Assembly: GCF_025370785.1 (NCBI RefSeq)
Contig: NZ_JAMXFA010000013.1
Span: 1-64,000 of the forward strand
Length of the DNA stretch: 64,000 nucleotides
DNA from: Laspinema olomoucense D3b
Lineage (GTDB): Bacteria; Cyanobacteriota; Cyanobacteriia; Cyanobacteriales; Laspinemataceae
Direction of reading: 5' to 3'
Each line of letters starts with the position of its first letter. The stretch's first letter is position 1. This document shows positions 39,495 through 48,682 of this stretch, in pieces. A program made the translations under genes and the position numbers. The notes below the pieces were generated by a model, which worked only from the letters and a program-made list of their open reading frames with translations, was not told the origin of the DNA and ran no database searches.

Positions 39495-40535
39495 TTAATT
39501 TTCCACCTTCAGGGCATCATGCAGGTTGATTTCCACCGTTGAACCTGACTTAAAAACTGACCCTACTTTCCTCTGTTGATAGCGGTTCTTAACCACCTTA
39601 ATCACCGATTCCGGCAAGGGAACATACCCCACTTCCGAGATTAAATATTGATGTGCTGGATTCAGATGAAATTCTACAAAGGCTTTCACATCCGGGCGAT
39701 CGGCCTGGGATTTGTTAATATAGATAAATTCCGGACGGGAAAGGGGTTGATAGCTGTTATCAGCAATCGTGCTAGGAGTAGGGGCAATACAACCTTCACC
39801 AGAATCAATTTCCACTAATTTTAACTTATTTTTATTTTCCTGATAGTAAGAATAACCAAAAAAGCCCAGACCCTCAGCATCCGCAGCCACGCCTTGCACG
39901 ATAATATTATCATCTTCACTAGCGGTATAATCCCCTCGACTTTGTTGTTCTTGCCCCACCAAAGCAGCGGTAAAATAGTCGTGAGTCCCGGAATCCGTCC
40001 CCGGACCAAACAACCGTAAGGGGCGATTGGGAAAGGTAGAGCGGATTTGGTTCCAGTTAACAATTTTTCCCTCAGCAGCGGGTTCCCAAATTCGCTTAAG
40101 TTCTTCTACACTCAGGCATTGAACAAAGTCATTGTTAGGATGAACAACCACAGAAATGCCATCGAGGGCAATCGGAATTTCTATGTATTCAATGCCATTT
40201 TCTTCGCACAATTCTCGTTCAGTTACATCAATGGCGCGAGAGGCATTAGAAATATCTATTTCTCCCTGACAAAATTTTTTAAACCCGCCCCCGGAACCTG
40301 AGATTCCAATGGTAACTTTAACCCCCGGATTGATTTTCATAAATTCTTCGGCCATTGCCTCGGAGATGGGGAAAACAGTGCTGGAACCATCCACACTCAA
40401 ATTATTGATGTCACCTCGTCCCCCCCGGTTTTGGGCTGATGTTTCTGTCTCCCGACAAGCGGTTAGCCCAAGCAGAATCAGGAGGGTCAGCGCTGCCCAT
40501 TTAGCCGGATATTTACCGGAGAATTGATGCCTCAT
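39495..40535 (-). CDS. Phosphate-binding lipoprotein, SphX/PstS-type
   Basis: 346 residues from the ATG at 40535. The open frame reaches 40589, but that start gives 44 residues before the lipid Cys; the shorter one gives an ordinary signal with lipobox [36 protein letters not shown] and [14 protein letters not shown] are phosphate-binding motifs of the SphX type. SphX proteins often work in cyanobacteria as a second, high-affinity or high-phosphate binder. A Pho box lies upstream. Confidence 0.92.
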   Translation of the reverse strand: MRHQFSGKYPAKWAALTLLILLGLTACRETETSAQNRGGRGDINNLSVDGSSTVFPISEAMAEEFMKINPGVKVTIGISGSGGGFKKFCQGEIDISNASRAIDVTERELCEENGIEYIEIPIALDGISVVVHPNNDFVQCLSVEELKRIWEPAAEGKIVNWNQIRSTFPNRPLRLFGPGTDSGTHDYFTAALVGQEQQSRGDYTASEDDNIIVQGVAADAEGLGFFGYSYYQENKNKLKLVEIDSGEGCIAPTPSTIADNSYQPLSRPEFIYINKSQADRPDVKAFVEFHLNPAHQYLISEVGYVPLPESVIKVVKNRYQQRKVGSVFKSGSTVEINLHDALKVEN

Positions 40536-40747
40536 AAGGTTCCGGTTTGAAGGATCTGTTTTGGGAGAAAAGCCTCGGTTTATGCTCATTTTTTTAAATT
40601 TTTCTCATCCCCTTCTATTCCCGGGCTGGATAGGCCCTAAAAAAAGGTTCGTTTAGTGACTTTTTTTTAATGAGTTTGATAGGTTTTAAAATTGTAATAT
40701 AAATTAATTTCTTTGGTAATTTTTTAAGTTAAAATTGAGGAAACCTT

Positions 40748-40777
40748 GGGTAAAGAATAGGTAAAGAAGGTAGAATG
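40748..40777 (-). promoter_or_regulatory. Pho box upstream of the second phosphate transporter
   Basis: On the plus strand GGGTAAAG (40748), AGGTAAAG (40759) and GTAGAATG (40770) are spaced at exactly 11 bp; on the minus strand these read CTTTACCC and CTTTACCT. It is the same type as the box before pstS but with a weak third unit. It lies in the 404-bp gap 40590-40993, on the minus strand upstream of the SphX-type gene. Confidence 0.72.
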
Positions 40778-40929
40778 AAGGGAAAAGAGTCATGACCCCA
40801 AGAAGGAGAGAGCAGCGGATTGTCCGGAGGGGAAAAAGGGGAGAAGTTTTGTTTTGAAAAACCTCAAGGTGGGCGATCGCACGTTGCCATCCTGCCTTCC
40901 CTGAGGTCGTTACAGGTGGCATTAAAAAA

Positions 40930-40949
40930 GTGCAACCCTTGAGTTGCAC
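40930..40949 (-). terminator. Terminator after the OmpR-family regulator
   Basis: GTGCAAC and GTTGCAC form a 7-bp stem with a 6-nt loop. On the minus strand it is followed by T6. It lies about 45 nt after the regulator stop. Confidence 0.75.
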
Positions 40950-40993
40950 CGAAATTGGACGTCACCCCAGGGCGCAGTGAAGCGACGTCGGAT

Positions 40994-41668
40994 TTAATCC
41001 CGCAGAACGTACCCGACCCCACGCACCGTCTGAATCAGTCGTTTTTCCCCCTGTGCTTCTAGCTTGAGACGGAGGTAACGAATGTAGACCTCAATAATGT
41101 TGGAATCTCCCATAAAATCATAACCCCAGACGTTTTCCAGAATTTGCTCACGCTTGACCACTTGTCGGGGATGGGAGATCAAATATTCCAGTAAGTCAAA
41201 CTCTTTTGCCGTCAGTTCAATGGTGCGATCGCCTCGCCGCACTTCCCGGGTGCGCCGGTTCAAGCTTAAGTCCGCAAAAGGTAACAAATCCGGGTCTACT
41301 TCAATAGGACTTCGCAGATGCGCCTTCACGCGGGAAATCAAGTCCTCGGAACTAAAGGGTTTCACCAGATAATCATCTGCACCCGCATCCAATCCGGCGG
41401 CGCGATCGCTCACTTCATCCCGCGCCGTCAAGACAATCACCGGGACCATATTGCCACTGGTTCGCAAACGGCGGCAGACTTCCAAACCCGAGAGTCCCGG
41501 CAACATCCCATCCAGAAGGACCAGATCGGGACTCAACTCTTGGATAGCTCTCAATCCGGCGACCCCATCCCGAACCACAATCGCCTGATAGCCTTCATAC
41601 TTGAGTTCTAGTTCAATAAATTGAGCGAGTTTGACTTCATCTTCAACCACAAGGATATTCGCCGTCAT
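40994..41668 (-). CDS. OmpR/PhoB family response regulator, NrrA-like
   Basis: 224 residues. Receiver domain with acidic pocket (VVEDEV) and phospho-Asp in VLLDGMLPG, then a winged-helix DNA-binding domain with ELTAKEFDLLEYL and VWGYDFMGDSNIIEVYIRYLR. The sequence most resembles NrrA (Rre37)-type regulators, which link nitrogen state to carbon use in cyanobacteria; this name is by memory of the pattern only. No histidine kinase is adjacent. ATG at 41668. Confidence 0.88.
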   Translation of the reverse strand: MTANILVVEDEVKLAQFIELELKYEGYQAIVVRDGVAGLRAIQELSPDLVLLDGMLPGLSGLEVCRRLRTSGNMVPVIVLTARDEVSDRAAGLDAGADDYLVKPFSSEDLISRVKAHLRSPIEVDPDLLPFADLSLNRRTREVRRGDRTIELTAKEFDLLEYLISHPRQVVKREQILENVWGYDFMGDSNIIEVYIRYLRLKLEAQGEKRLIQTVRGVGYVLRD

Positions 41669-42005
41669 GGATTATCGCCTATTGGATTTTAGACTTTAAA
41701 TTTTAGGGGGTTTTGAGGGGCTGTGTGTCCTCAAGGCGATCGCGGGTCGGATCGACCCCTTCCCTATTCCTCAATCCTGAGTGAACAATTGCGTATATTA
41801 TAGACCCTAGTCTCATCTATTCAATTTGATTGATCAACAAGCCCGCAGGCGAAATCCGGGATGAGCTAAACTGCAATCACACCCACGCAGGGTAAGATAA
41901 AAATCAAGTCAATGTCACCAGACCATCGTCTCTAGGCCAGTCGTTTGATTAAAAAATCAAGTCTAGCCCGTGACACCTGTCAAATCAAGTAGGGGTTAAT
42001 TAAGG
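41669..42005. other. Divergent spacer between the regulator and the STAS gene
   Basis: 337 bp, promoter region for both genes. One HIP1-like site (41736). Poly-A/T-rich stretches near 41930 are candidate promoter DNA; nothing specific assigned. Confidence 0.4.
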
Positions 42006-42335
42006 ATGAGTCCAGTGGTTAAAGTGGTCCAACCCGTTGGCCTTTTAGATCGGACTAAGGTGGGTCAATTTGAGCGAGAAATTAGCAATTATCTGGCGGA
42101 AGGAGCTGAAATTGTACTCATTGATTTTCAAGATGTCAGTTTCATGGACAGTTCCGGTTTAGGAGCAATTGTAGCAGCGATTAAAACCGTTCAAGCTGCC
42201 GGAGGAAAACTCTTTTTGTGTTCCATCAATACCCAAGTCAAAATGCTATTAGAATTGGCTGGATTGGATAAAATCATGAAAGTCTTTCCCAACCGAGAGG
42301 AATTTGAAAAACACGTCCTTTCTAAACCGGACTGA
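42006..42335 (+). CDS. STAS-domain anti-sigma factor antagonist-like protein
   Basis: 109 residues, a single STAS domain. The phospho-acceptor serine lies in FMDSSGLGAIVAAI. These proteins are switched by an RsbW-type kinase and a SpoIIE/RsbU-type phosphatase; both types are encoded just downstream on the other strand. It could be the free STAS partner of that set. Confidence 0.92.
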   Translation: MSPVVKVVQPVGLLDRTKVGQFEREISNYLAEGAEIVLIDFQDVSFMDSSGLGAIVAAIKTVQAAGGKLFLCSINTQVKMLLELAGLDKIMKVFPNREEFEKHVLSKPD

Positions 42336-42677
42336 ACCCAGAACCCCAAACCTCCGCGCAAGGCGATCGCCTCTCTCGTGGGTCCTAACCTTCAGGAGAG
42401 TCTTTCCCTCAAACCTAAGTGTTTTATAACCAGGCCAATTCAATCCAGAAAGAGCCATCTTGGGCCCCATCCAGGCATCAAAAAAGTATTGGACTATTTC
42501 TCCCTCACCACCCCTCTGTAAGCTCGTTCCTGGGCAGAGTGGGGTGGGGAGGGCCATTTACGGGGAAGGAAGAATTTGGGGAGAAGTCTCTTCCGGGATG
42601 TGCCAATTAGAGTCAGTCTCAAGGGGAGGGAACCGGACTTCGTTCCCTGAGCGATGGAGAATGCAAGCCCTAAGCGC
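42336..42677. other. Spacer between STAS and SpoIIE genes
   Basis: 342 bp between two converging genes. No clear terminator or coding frame; a C/T-rich stretch lies near 42490-42560. Confidence 0.35.
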
Positions 42678-45077
42678 CTACATATCAAACTTTACCTGCA
42701 ACAAAGAGACATCATCATGAAAGGTATCTGCTTTAGAAACCTGACGCACTAACCCTAATACTTGCTCCAGATTAAACAAATTACTGTTGCGACATTGGGC
42801 TAGTAATTCGATAAAGTTATCCAGACTCCACATCGACCCATCGGGTTCGTTAATTTCATAAATCCCATCGCTAAAAATATAAAGCGAACTCCCCGCCTCA
42901 ATCTCGCAGGAAGCATTTTCATATTTAATATTAGGAAACATTCCGATCGGGACCGAGGTTTCGGTTCTGAGCTTTTGCACTGTGGAGTCTTTGGAGAGCA
43001 AAATCGCCGGGGGATGTCCGGCACAGGAATAAACAAGCTGGCGCTGCACCTGATTATAGACGCCATACCAGATTGTAAAATACATATTCCGCTGACGCTC
43101 CATCTTAATCGCATGATTGAGGGCCGTCAGCACCTGATAGGGTTGATAAAAGTCAGTACCGGGAAGAAAACGAGCGCGCAATAAATTTAATACGGAAACC
43201 GAGAGCAGGGCCGCGCGAGACCCATGTCCCGAAACATCCAGCAGATAAATGGCTAAATTATCGTCATCAAGCCAATAATAATCAAAACAATCTCCCCCTA
43301 ACTGTTGAGAGGGAATAAAGCGCGAATCGATGGGAACAGGTTCGCTCAAGGGTAGGGGGAGGAGCGATCGCACATATTCTGCCGCCTCCGCCAATTCTCC
43401 TTTCAGGGCCGCTTCTGCCCGTTTGCGTTCTGTAATATCAATGCCTACAAAAACCGCCGCTTGGTCCTCTAGCCACTTCTTGGCAATCACCAAATCGCTG
43501 CGGAATACCCCATTCACCTCAGAATCAATTTCAATCGAGGCTTCCCGGGATTGGGTGGCAAAGAAATCGCGCACAAATTGTCCGAAAACCGATTGCCGAA
43601 ACCCAACTTCGCGCCCGATAAATTGAGCCAGGGGTAAGTTGTAAGTGGCGGCTAGATGGCGATTGACCCCTAAATAGTGAAAATCGGCGCTAATCAGAGA
43701 AACAGTACCGGGAACTGCATCCAAGACCGCTTGGAGTTGATCCCTCGCGAGTTGCACCGTGGCTTCGGCTTGCTTGTTGGGGGTGACATCTTGGACAAAC
43801 CCTTCATAGCCAATGGTGCGACCTTTAATGTCGATTAAGGGTTGGATATTTTCAGAAACCCAGATGGTGGAACCATCACAGCGTTTGACTTCCACCTCAT
43901 GAACGAGGTGACCCTGGGTTTCTAAAAGATGCAGGCATTCCTCCCATTCCTGGGGGTGGAGGTAGAGTTGGCGTGGATGTTCGATCCGAGAGAGGAATTG
44001 GGTGGGGGACTCATAGCCATACATTTTGGCGAGGGCGGAGTTGATTTGGCAGTAATGGCCCTCTAGAGTGAGCTGAAAGAGTCCCAGGGCGGTATTTTCA
44101 AAGAGTTGCTCGTATTTGAGGCGGGCTTGTTGTTCTCCGGTGACGTTGCGCAACAGCGCGATCGCATGGTCCGGTTGGTTGCGTTCCCAACCCGAGGAGA
44201 AGTTGGCTTCCACCCAGACGCGATCGCCAGTTTTGGTAAGTAAAATGAGGTTGATTCCGCTGAGGGATTCCCCCAGACGGAGTTTTTCTAGGATAGTTGA
44301 GGCGGGTTCAAATGAGCTGGCGTCGAGAATATCCCACCAATACATAGAAGGGATTTCTTCCAGAGAATAGCCCAGAGTTTTGAGCCAAACTGGGTTAACG
44401 TAAAGCAGCCGTTGGTCACTCAAGCGCAGGGTTTGGATGGCGTCATGAGTGTGGGTGAGAAAATCTAAGAGGTGGGGTTGATAGGGTGGAGGGGGTTGGA
44501 TGAGGTGGCGTTCTAAGGTGGCGATCGCCTGAGTGGCTAAGGTTTGGAGGGTTTGCTTTTGGGTCGCGCTCAGGTGTTGCGGTACGCGATCCATAATGCA
44601 TAAGGTGCCGATGGGGTAACCCTGGGAAGAGATCAGGGGAACACCGGCATAAAAGCAGAGGGGGCTTTGGGGAGCATCCGGGAGTAATTCGCCGGGTTTG
44701 TTTAGGGAGTTGAGAACCACCAGCCGTTTTTGTTGTAGGGGATAAACAGACCAGGCACAGGCGAGGTCCAGTTCATCCGGGGTGGCACCAATTTGGGATT
44801 TTATGGAACAGTTACCCGGGATGCCAAGGGCGATCGCCGCGATCGGCATTTGAAAAAGCTGGGGAATCAGGTCCGTGAGTTCCTGTAAAGCAGTTTGAGT
44901 TGCGGCATCAAGGGTTTGATACCGGCTTAGAGCTTCGAGGCTTTCAGGTTCATCATCGGGTCCGGGTACAATCATGGGGGTAATGCGATCGGCGGCTAAA
45001 GTTCGCAGGAAGTTCCGAACGCCTGTCTTGAGTGAAGAGAATAGCAGATGGGACGGGGAAATGAGTTTGCTCATCAA
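42678..45077 (-). CDS. GAF/PAS sensor with C-terminal SpoIIE-type PP2C phosphatase
   Basis: 799 residues. GAF domain near 55-195 (GVPLISSQGYPIGTLCIMD), then three PAS domains near 200-315, 320-440 and 450-555 (LQLTLEGHYCQINSALAKM type motifs). The phosphatase (about 575-795) keeps the metal-binding residues: GGDCFDYYWL, DVSGHGSRAA, SDGIYE and FHDDVSLL. It would dephosphorylate a STAS partner in response to a sensed signal. Its start overlaps the kinase stop by 4 nt (ATGA), so the two are coupled. The layout matches partner-switching sets in other cyanobacteria. Confidence 0.93.
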   Translation of the reverse strand: MMSKLISPSHLLFSSLKTGVRNFLRTLAADRITPMIVPGPDDEPESLEALSRYQTLDAATQTALQELTDLIPQLFQMPIAAIALGIPGNCSIKSQIGATPDELDLACAWSVYPLQQKRLVVLNSLNKPGELLPDAPQSPLCFYAGVPLISSQGYPIGTLCIMDRVPQHLSATQKQTLQTLATQAIATLERHLIQPPPPYQPHLLDFLTHTHDAIQTLRLSDQRLLYVNPVWLKTLGYSLEEIPSMYWWDILDASSFEPASTILEKLRLGESLSGINLILLTKTGDRVWVEANFSSGWERNQPDHAIALLRNVTGEQQARLKYEQLFENTALGLFQLTLEGHYCQINSALAKMYGYESPTQFLSRIEHPRQLYLHPQEWEECLHLLETQGHLVHEVEVKRCDGSTIWVSENIQPLIDIKGRTIGYEGFVQDVTPNKQAEATVQLARDQLQAVLDAVPGTVSLISADFHYLGVNRHLAATYNLPLAQFIGREVGFRQSVFGQFVRDFFATQSREASIEIDSEVNGVFRSDLVIAKKWLEDQAAVFVGIDITERKRAEAALKGELAEAAEYVRSLLPLPLSEPVPIDSRFIPSQQLGGDCFDYYWLDDDNLAIYLLDVSGHGSRAALLSVSVLNLLRARFLPGTDFYQPYQVLTALNHAIKMERQRNMYFTIWYGVYNQVQRQLVYSCAGHPPAILLSKDSTVQKLRTETSVPIGMFPNIKYENASCEIEAGSSLYIFSDGIYEINEPDGSMWSLDNFIELLAQCRNSNLFNLEQVLGLVRQVSKADTFHDDVSLLQVKFDM

Positions 45078-45574
45078 CGGAAATTTTTTCGCATGATCAG
45101 ACAGTTGCGATTGTCTCCGATTCGGGTGTATAGCAGCTCATTGGTTAATTGATGCATGAAGATTAAGCCTCGGCCTCCTTCATCCAATGGATTGCCATTC
45201 GGGTTTTCATAGCGGGACTTAAGCTTGGCTTCTAAATCGAAGGGGGGGCCGTAATCCCAGATTTTGATCTCCACATAGCTTGGAAAAACGGTGACTTCAA
45301 TTTCGATCTCAGTTGTAGGCGGCAAGTCATGGTGAGCGTGACGCACTGCATTCGTGAAACCTTCGGCTAAGGCAGTTTGATACTGCCACCAGCGATCGCG
45401 CGGGAGTAGGGAGTAGATTTCATCTTCTAACCATTGCAACACTTGTGCTAAGGCATAGAGATCGCTTGTGACTTGCAGGCGTGATCGCTTCAGCGGTCGC
45501 TCCTCTTTGGCCTGTCGTTTTCCTAGCTGGGAAGCGAGTCCCTTCCACCAGCTGCCGAAATTTTGTAACACCAT
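45074..45574 (-). CDS. RsbW-type serine kinase (anti-sigma factor kinase fold)
   Basis: 166 residues. The GHKL ATPase motifs are EGFTNAVRHAHH (N box), IKIWDYGPPFD (G1) and DEGGRGLIFMHQL (G2). It would phosphorylate STAS-domain serines. The downstream SpoIIE-type gene overlaps by 4 nt. Upstream lies the STAS-sugar transferase gene (175 bp away) on the same strand. Confidence 0.9.
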   Translation of the reverse strand: MVLQNFGSWWKGLASQLGKRQAKEERPLKRSRLQVTSDLYALAQVLQWLEDEIYSLLPRDRWWQYQTALAEGFTNAVRHAHHDLPPTTEIEIEVTVFPSYVEIKIWDYGPPFDLEAKLKSRYENPNGNPLDEGGRGLIFMHQLTNELLYTRIGDNRNCLIMRKNFR

Positions 45575-45749
45575 CTTCTATATGATGAAGAATGTTTACG
45601 TCTGGGCGGTGACTTCCATACCCAAGGGGTGAAAGTGGGATCAAAGGTTTATCAGTTCTGGCGGCGGCCAAAATGATTCGGTATGAAAGTAGAAGGCCCA
45701 GACGTCAAAAGATTCCTTCTTTCTTTATCCTACAGCTCCCTTTAACGAC

Positions 45750-46799
45750 CTAGTAAGCACCACTATTTTTGTTAAACACGACCCCGATTGTTTTCAAAAT
45801 CAGTTTTAGGTCATAAAGCAGGCTCCATTTTTTTTGGTATTCCAGATCTAAGCGAATTACATCCTCAAAGGTGCGAATAGACGATCGCCCATGCACTTGC
45901 CATTCTCCCGTCATCCCCGGTTTAACATCCAGACGTTGCCATTCCGGGACTTCATAGCGATCAACTTCATCCGGTAGGGGAGGCCGCGTTCCCACCAGAC
46001 TCATCTCTCCTTTGAGGACGTTCCAAAACTGAGGCAACTCGTCTAAACTCGTTCGGCGCATAAACTGACCGATACGGGTCACCCGGAAGTCTTTTTCATT
46101 TTTAAAGAGCGGGCCTTCGACTTGATTTTCGATTTGGGATTTGATTGCTTCTGCATTTTCGCACATCGAGCGGAATTTCCAAATCCGAAATCTTTTTCCC
46201 ATCCAACCACACCGGATTTGACTAAAGAAAATCGGTCCCGGACTATCTGTCTTGATGGCGATCGCCAGGGGAATAAAAGCGACTCCCGTAATTCCTAACC
46301 CCACCAATGCACCAACAATATCAATCAATCGCTTCACCGAGGAACGCATCGAGGGATGGGTGGTGGGCAGTTCTCCATTCTTGTCCCCTTTCCGGTTCAC
46401 TTTTGAGGCGAGTTCCTCCTTGGTCCCCGTCATCGATCCCGAATTGCCCTCAAAGGTCAACGCTTGGTCTAAAGCCGTTAAGGACAGGACCGACATCACG
46501 GGGGATTGCACATTCCGCAAAATTAAATCAATGGAGGCCGTCTGCGTCGTCTTTAGCACTCGGACTAACGCACCGACTCCACTACTGTCTATAAACGTGG
46601 TCTTACTAAAATCCAGAATAATATGTTCCGGCGATGGGGTCCTTTCACAGAGTTCATGACAGGTTTGTTTAAAAAATACTGCCTCTATTACGCTTAAGCG
46701 GGGGGGTAGATGCACCACTGCTTGATCGTCACTCAATGAAACTTGAAAATCTGCTTCAGGAGTTTGGCTAACCATAGAAAATATAACCCTTCGTTGCAA
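45750..46799 (-). CDS. STAS domain fused to a polysaccharide-priming sugar transferase
   Basis: 349 residues. Residues about 12-112 form a STAS domain with a phospho-acceptor-type motif, TFIDSSGVGALVRVLK. A linker (about 115-150, basic) leads to a bacterial sugar transferase: one membrane helix (VGALVGLGITGVAFIPLAI) and the catalytic core FSQIRCGWMGKRFRIWKF, RTSLDELPQFWNVLKGEMS and VKPGMTGEWQV. Such enzymes load the first sugar-phosphate onto undecaprenyl phosphate for exopolysaccharide. The STAS half implies control by the neighbouring kinase and phosphatase. Confidence 0.93.
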   Translation of the reverse strand: MQRRVIFSMVSQTPEADFQVSLSDDQAVVHLPPRLSVIEAVFFKQTCHELCERTPSPEHIILDFSKTTFIDSSGVGALVRVLKTTQTASIDLILRNVQSPVMSVLSLTALDQALTFEGNSGSMTGTKEELASKVNRKGDKNGELPTTHPSMRSSVKRLIDIVGALVGLGITGVAFIPLAIAIKTDSPGPIFFSQIRCGWMGKRFRIWKFRSMCENAEAIKSQIENQVEGPLFKNEKDFRVTRIGQFMRRTSLDELPQFWNVLKGEMSLVGTRPPLPDEVDRYEVPEWQRLDVKPGMTGEWQVHGRSSIRTFEDVIRLDLEYQKKWSLLYDLKLILKTIGVVFNKNSGAY

Positions 46800-48682
46800 T
46801 CAGCTCAATTTTTTATTTTTTGACCAGATGTTTTGGTTTTGGGAATCCCTAGGTGTTCCAGTTAGGGGCTAGATGCCCGAATTGGGAGATTTAGTTCCCA
46901 CCACTACTGGTTTTTTTTGCCCTAGGGATTTAATGGGATTCTCTACGATAGTCTGAATCGCAGCTTAATCTTTATTGTTAAAGTAGCAACATCTGGGGTG
47001 TGTTGGGTAGGCGATCGCCTCTAAATCAGTCTTTGGATATACCTCCACTGGTTTTTCCCTCTAGCTATAGAGGGGGAATTATCTTCATCCTCTCCCTCCG
47101 TCAACAACCAAATGGGACGATTTTCCCTGAACTTCCATCCCTTCCCCCTCCTTTCTTCTTTTAGACCGAAGGGGCTTCAGAAATCCGTTATCCTCGGAGT
47201 TTAATCCCGGATTTTATATTATCAATTTATAGCTGACTCCTTCCTGTGGATAGCTCCAGTTCATCCTAAGCCACTTTTGGTTACTTGAAAAATCTATTAA
47301 TTTTACCATTTTCTTTGATAAACTCAAGGGCATTTTTCAGTAATTAATCCCCCCGGGAATCCTCTACAGTTCTTATTAATAAATTAACCCGACTGACTGG
47401 GGTCCTTAACTTTGGGCTGGCAGGGCCCCTTGATGCACCGGAAATTCAAGGGAATAACCCTGCGTTCTTTCTTTTCAAATTGGGTCCTTGAAATGGGTCT
47501 GTAGTTTTTACATAGCATAAATTCCCGGCGATATCAAGCCTAGGACGCCAGTACCGGATTCCATCCCAGGGACAAAAAACCGGGTTTTACAGGCCCGATT
47601 GGCGGCTGATGGCGATCGCTTGTCTCCAGGAACCCGGTTGCTGCACCCGCAGCCGTAGGGCCTCGGGTACAGTATGGGGAAGACAAAAATGAAAATTTCT
47701 CGATATAGCGATCGCCAGTCTGGGGTGCTGTTTCCCATCCAGAATGCCCTGCCCGATACTGGCACTACACCGCCCTTGCTGATGAAGTTGTTACACTCCC
47801 AATCCCAGGAGAGTCTCAACGGGACTTATTAATTTGAGAGGGGATACCGCCCCGACTCCTGGGTTCAGACTTCTGTTGAGTTGTAACCACCTCTGGGCAA
47901 CAGCGGCATTCCAGTTCCGATTGTGATGTTCATCCCTAAAGATGAAATCCGCGATCGCCTCTTAGGCTGGAATTCTGGGGCAGAGGATTCTGGACCTAAA
48001 CCCTTGAATCTCGAAGAATTACTAACCCGAATTAAAGCGGGTCTGTATCCCATTCATCCCCATGATCCGGATATTTTAGAATTTAAAACCCCTCTTTTTA
48101 AAAGGAAAACTTTAAATTAGGCCGAGGGACGTTGTTTCTGTTGCCACATCTGGCCCGGGTCCGGGGTTCTCGATGAATCATCCCTGCAAATAGCCAGAAT
48201 TGCGATCGCAAATGTAGCGCATCCTTAGTTGTGCTAGGTCTGCAATTCCCCCTTTCCAAATTGACTAACCCCTCGATCCCCTATATTTCGCGGCGATCGT
48301 TCCCTAGAAATACAACGCTTTATCCCCCACTGGTTCCATAGGAATACTCCAAATGACGGAAGGAATTTCTAATATCCGCCCCAACCTCTTCCCCTGTATT
48401 CCTTAAGTTTTATCTACAGCTAGAGATATTTATGTCCATAGAGAGAATTTAATATTTCTACTCGACATTTCCTTATAGTTGGCGACAGAATAAGACAGGA
48501 AAACCTTAGATCGCCTTCGTGACAAGCCTCATTAAATTTAATTAAATCCCCTCCAAGAAAAATAGCAACATTTTTGCTAATTTAAAATTTTTCAATTTTT
48601 ATCCCCAGGGGTGAGGGCTGATTTTTGCATGGCTTAAGGCGCTCAACCAATCTACTGTCGTCAATAAAAGTTAGATAAAAAT
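46800..48682. other. 1.9-kb gene-poor region
   Basis: No convincing gene between the STAS-transferase start and the large RTX gene. It holds a hairpin CCCTCTA-GCTA-TAGAGGG (47057-47074), HIP1 sites, and a degenerate AAAAAACCGGGTTTT element near 47574. A 103-codon frame on the minus strand (47508-47819) overlaps these repeats and looks non-coding. A 65-residue frame near 47.9 kb is listed apart. Long leader or promoter DNA for the large gene is likely at the right end. Confidence 0.5.
47926..48120 (+). CDS. Possible small hypothetical protein
   Basis: 64 residues from ATG (a GTG lies 3 nt before). The start, MFIPKDEIRDRLLGW, and LNLEELLTRIKAGLYPIHPHD are protein-like, with an acidic/helix-rich middle. 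No ribosome site or family match. It may be a real small gene or a remnant. Confidence 0.3.
   Translation: MFIPKDEIRDRLLGWNSGAEDSGPKPLNLEELLTRIKAGLYPIHPHDPDILEFKTPLFKRKTLN

Noticed and set aside
47508-47819. 103-residue frame on the minus strand
   Set aside because: Made of repeat-like sequence, no start signal, unlike proteins.
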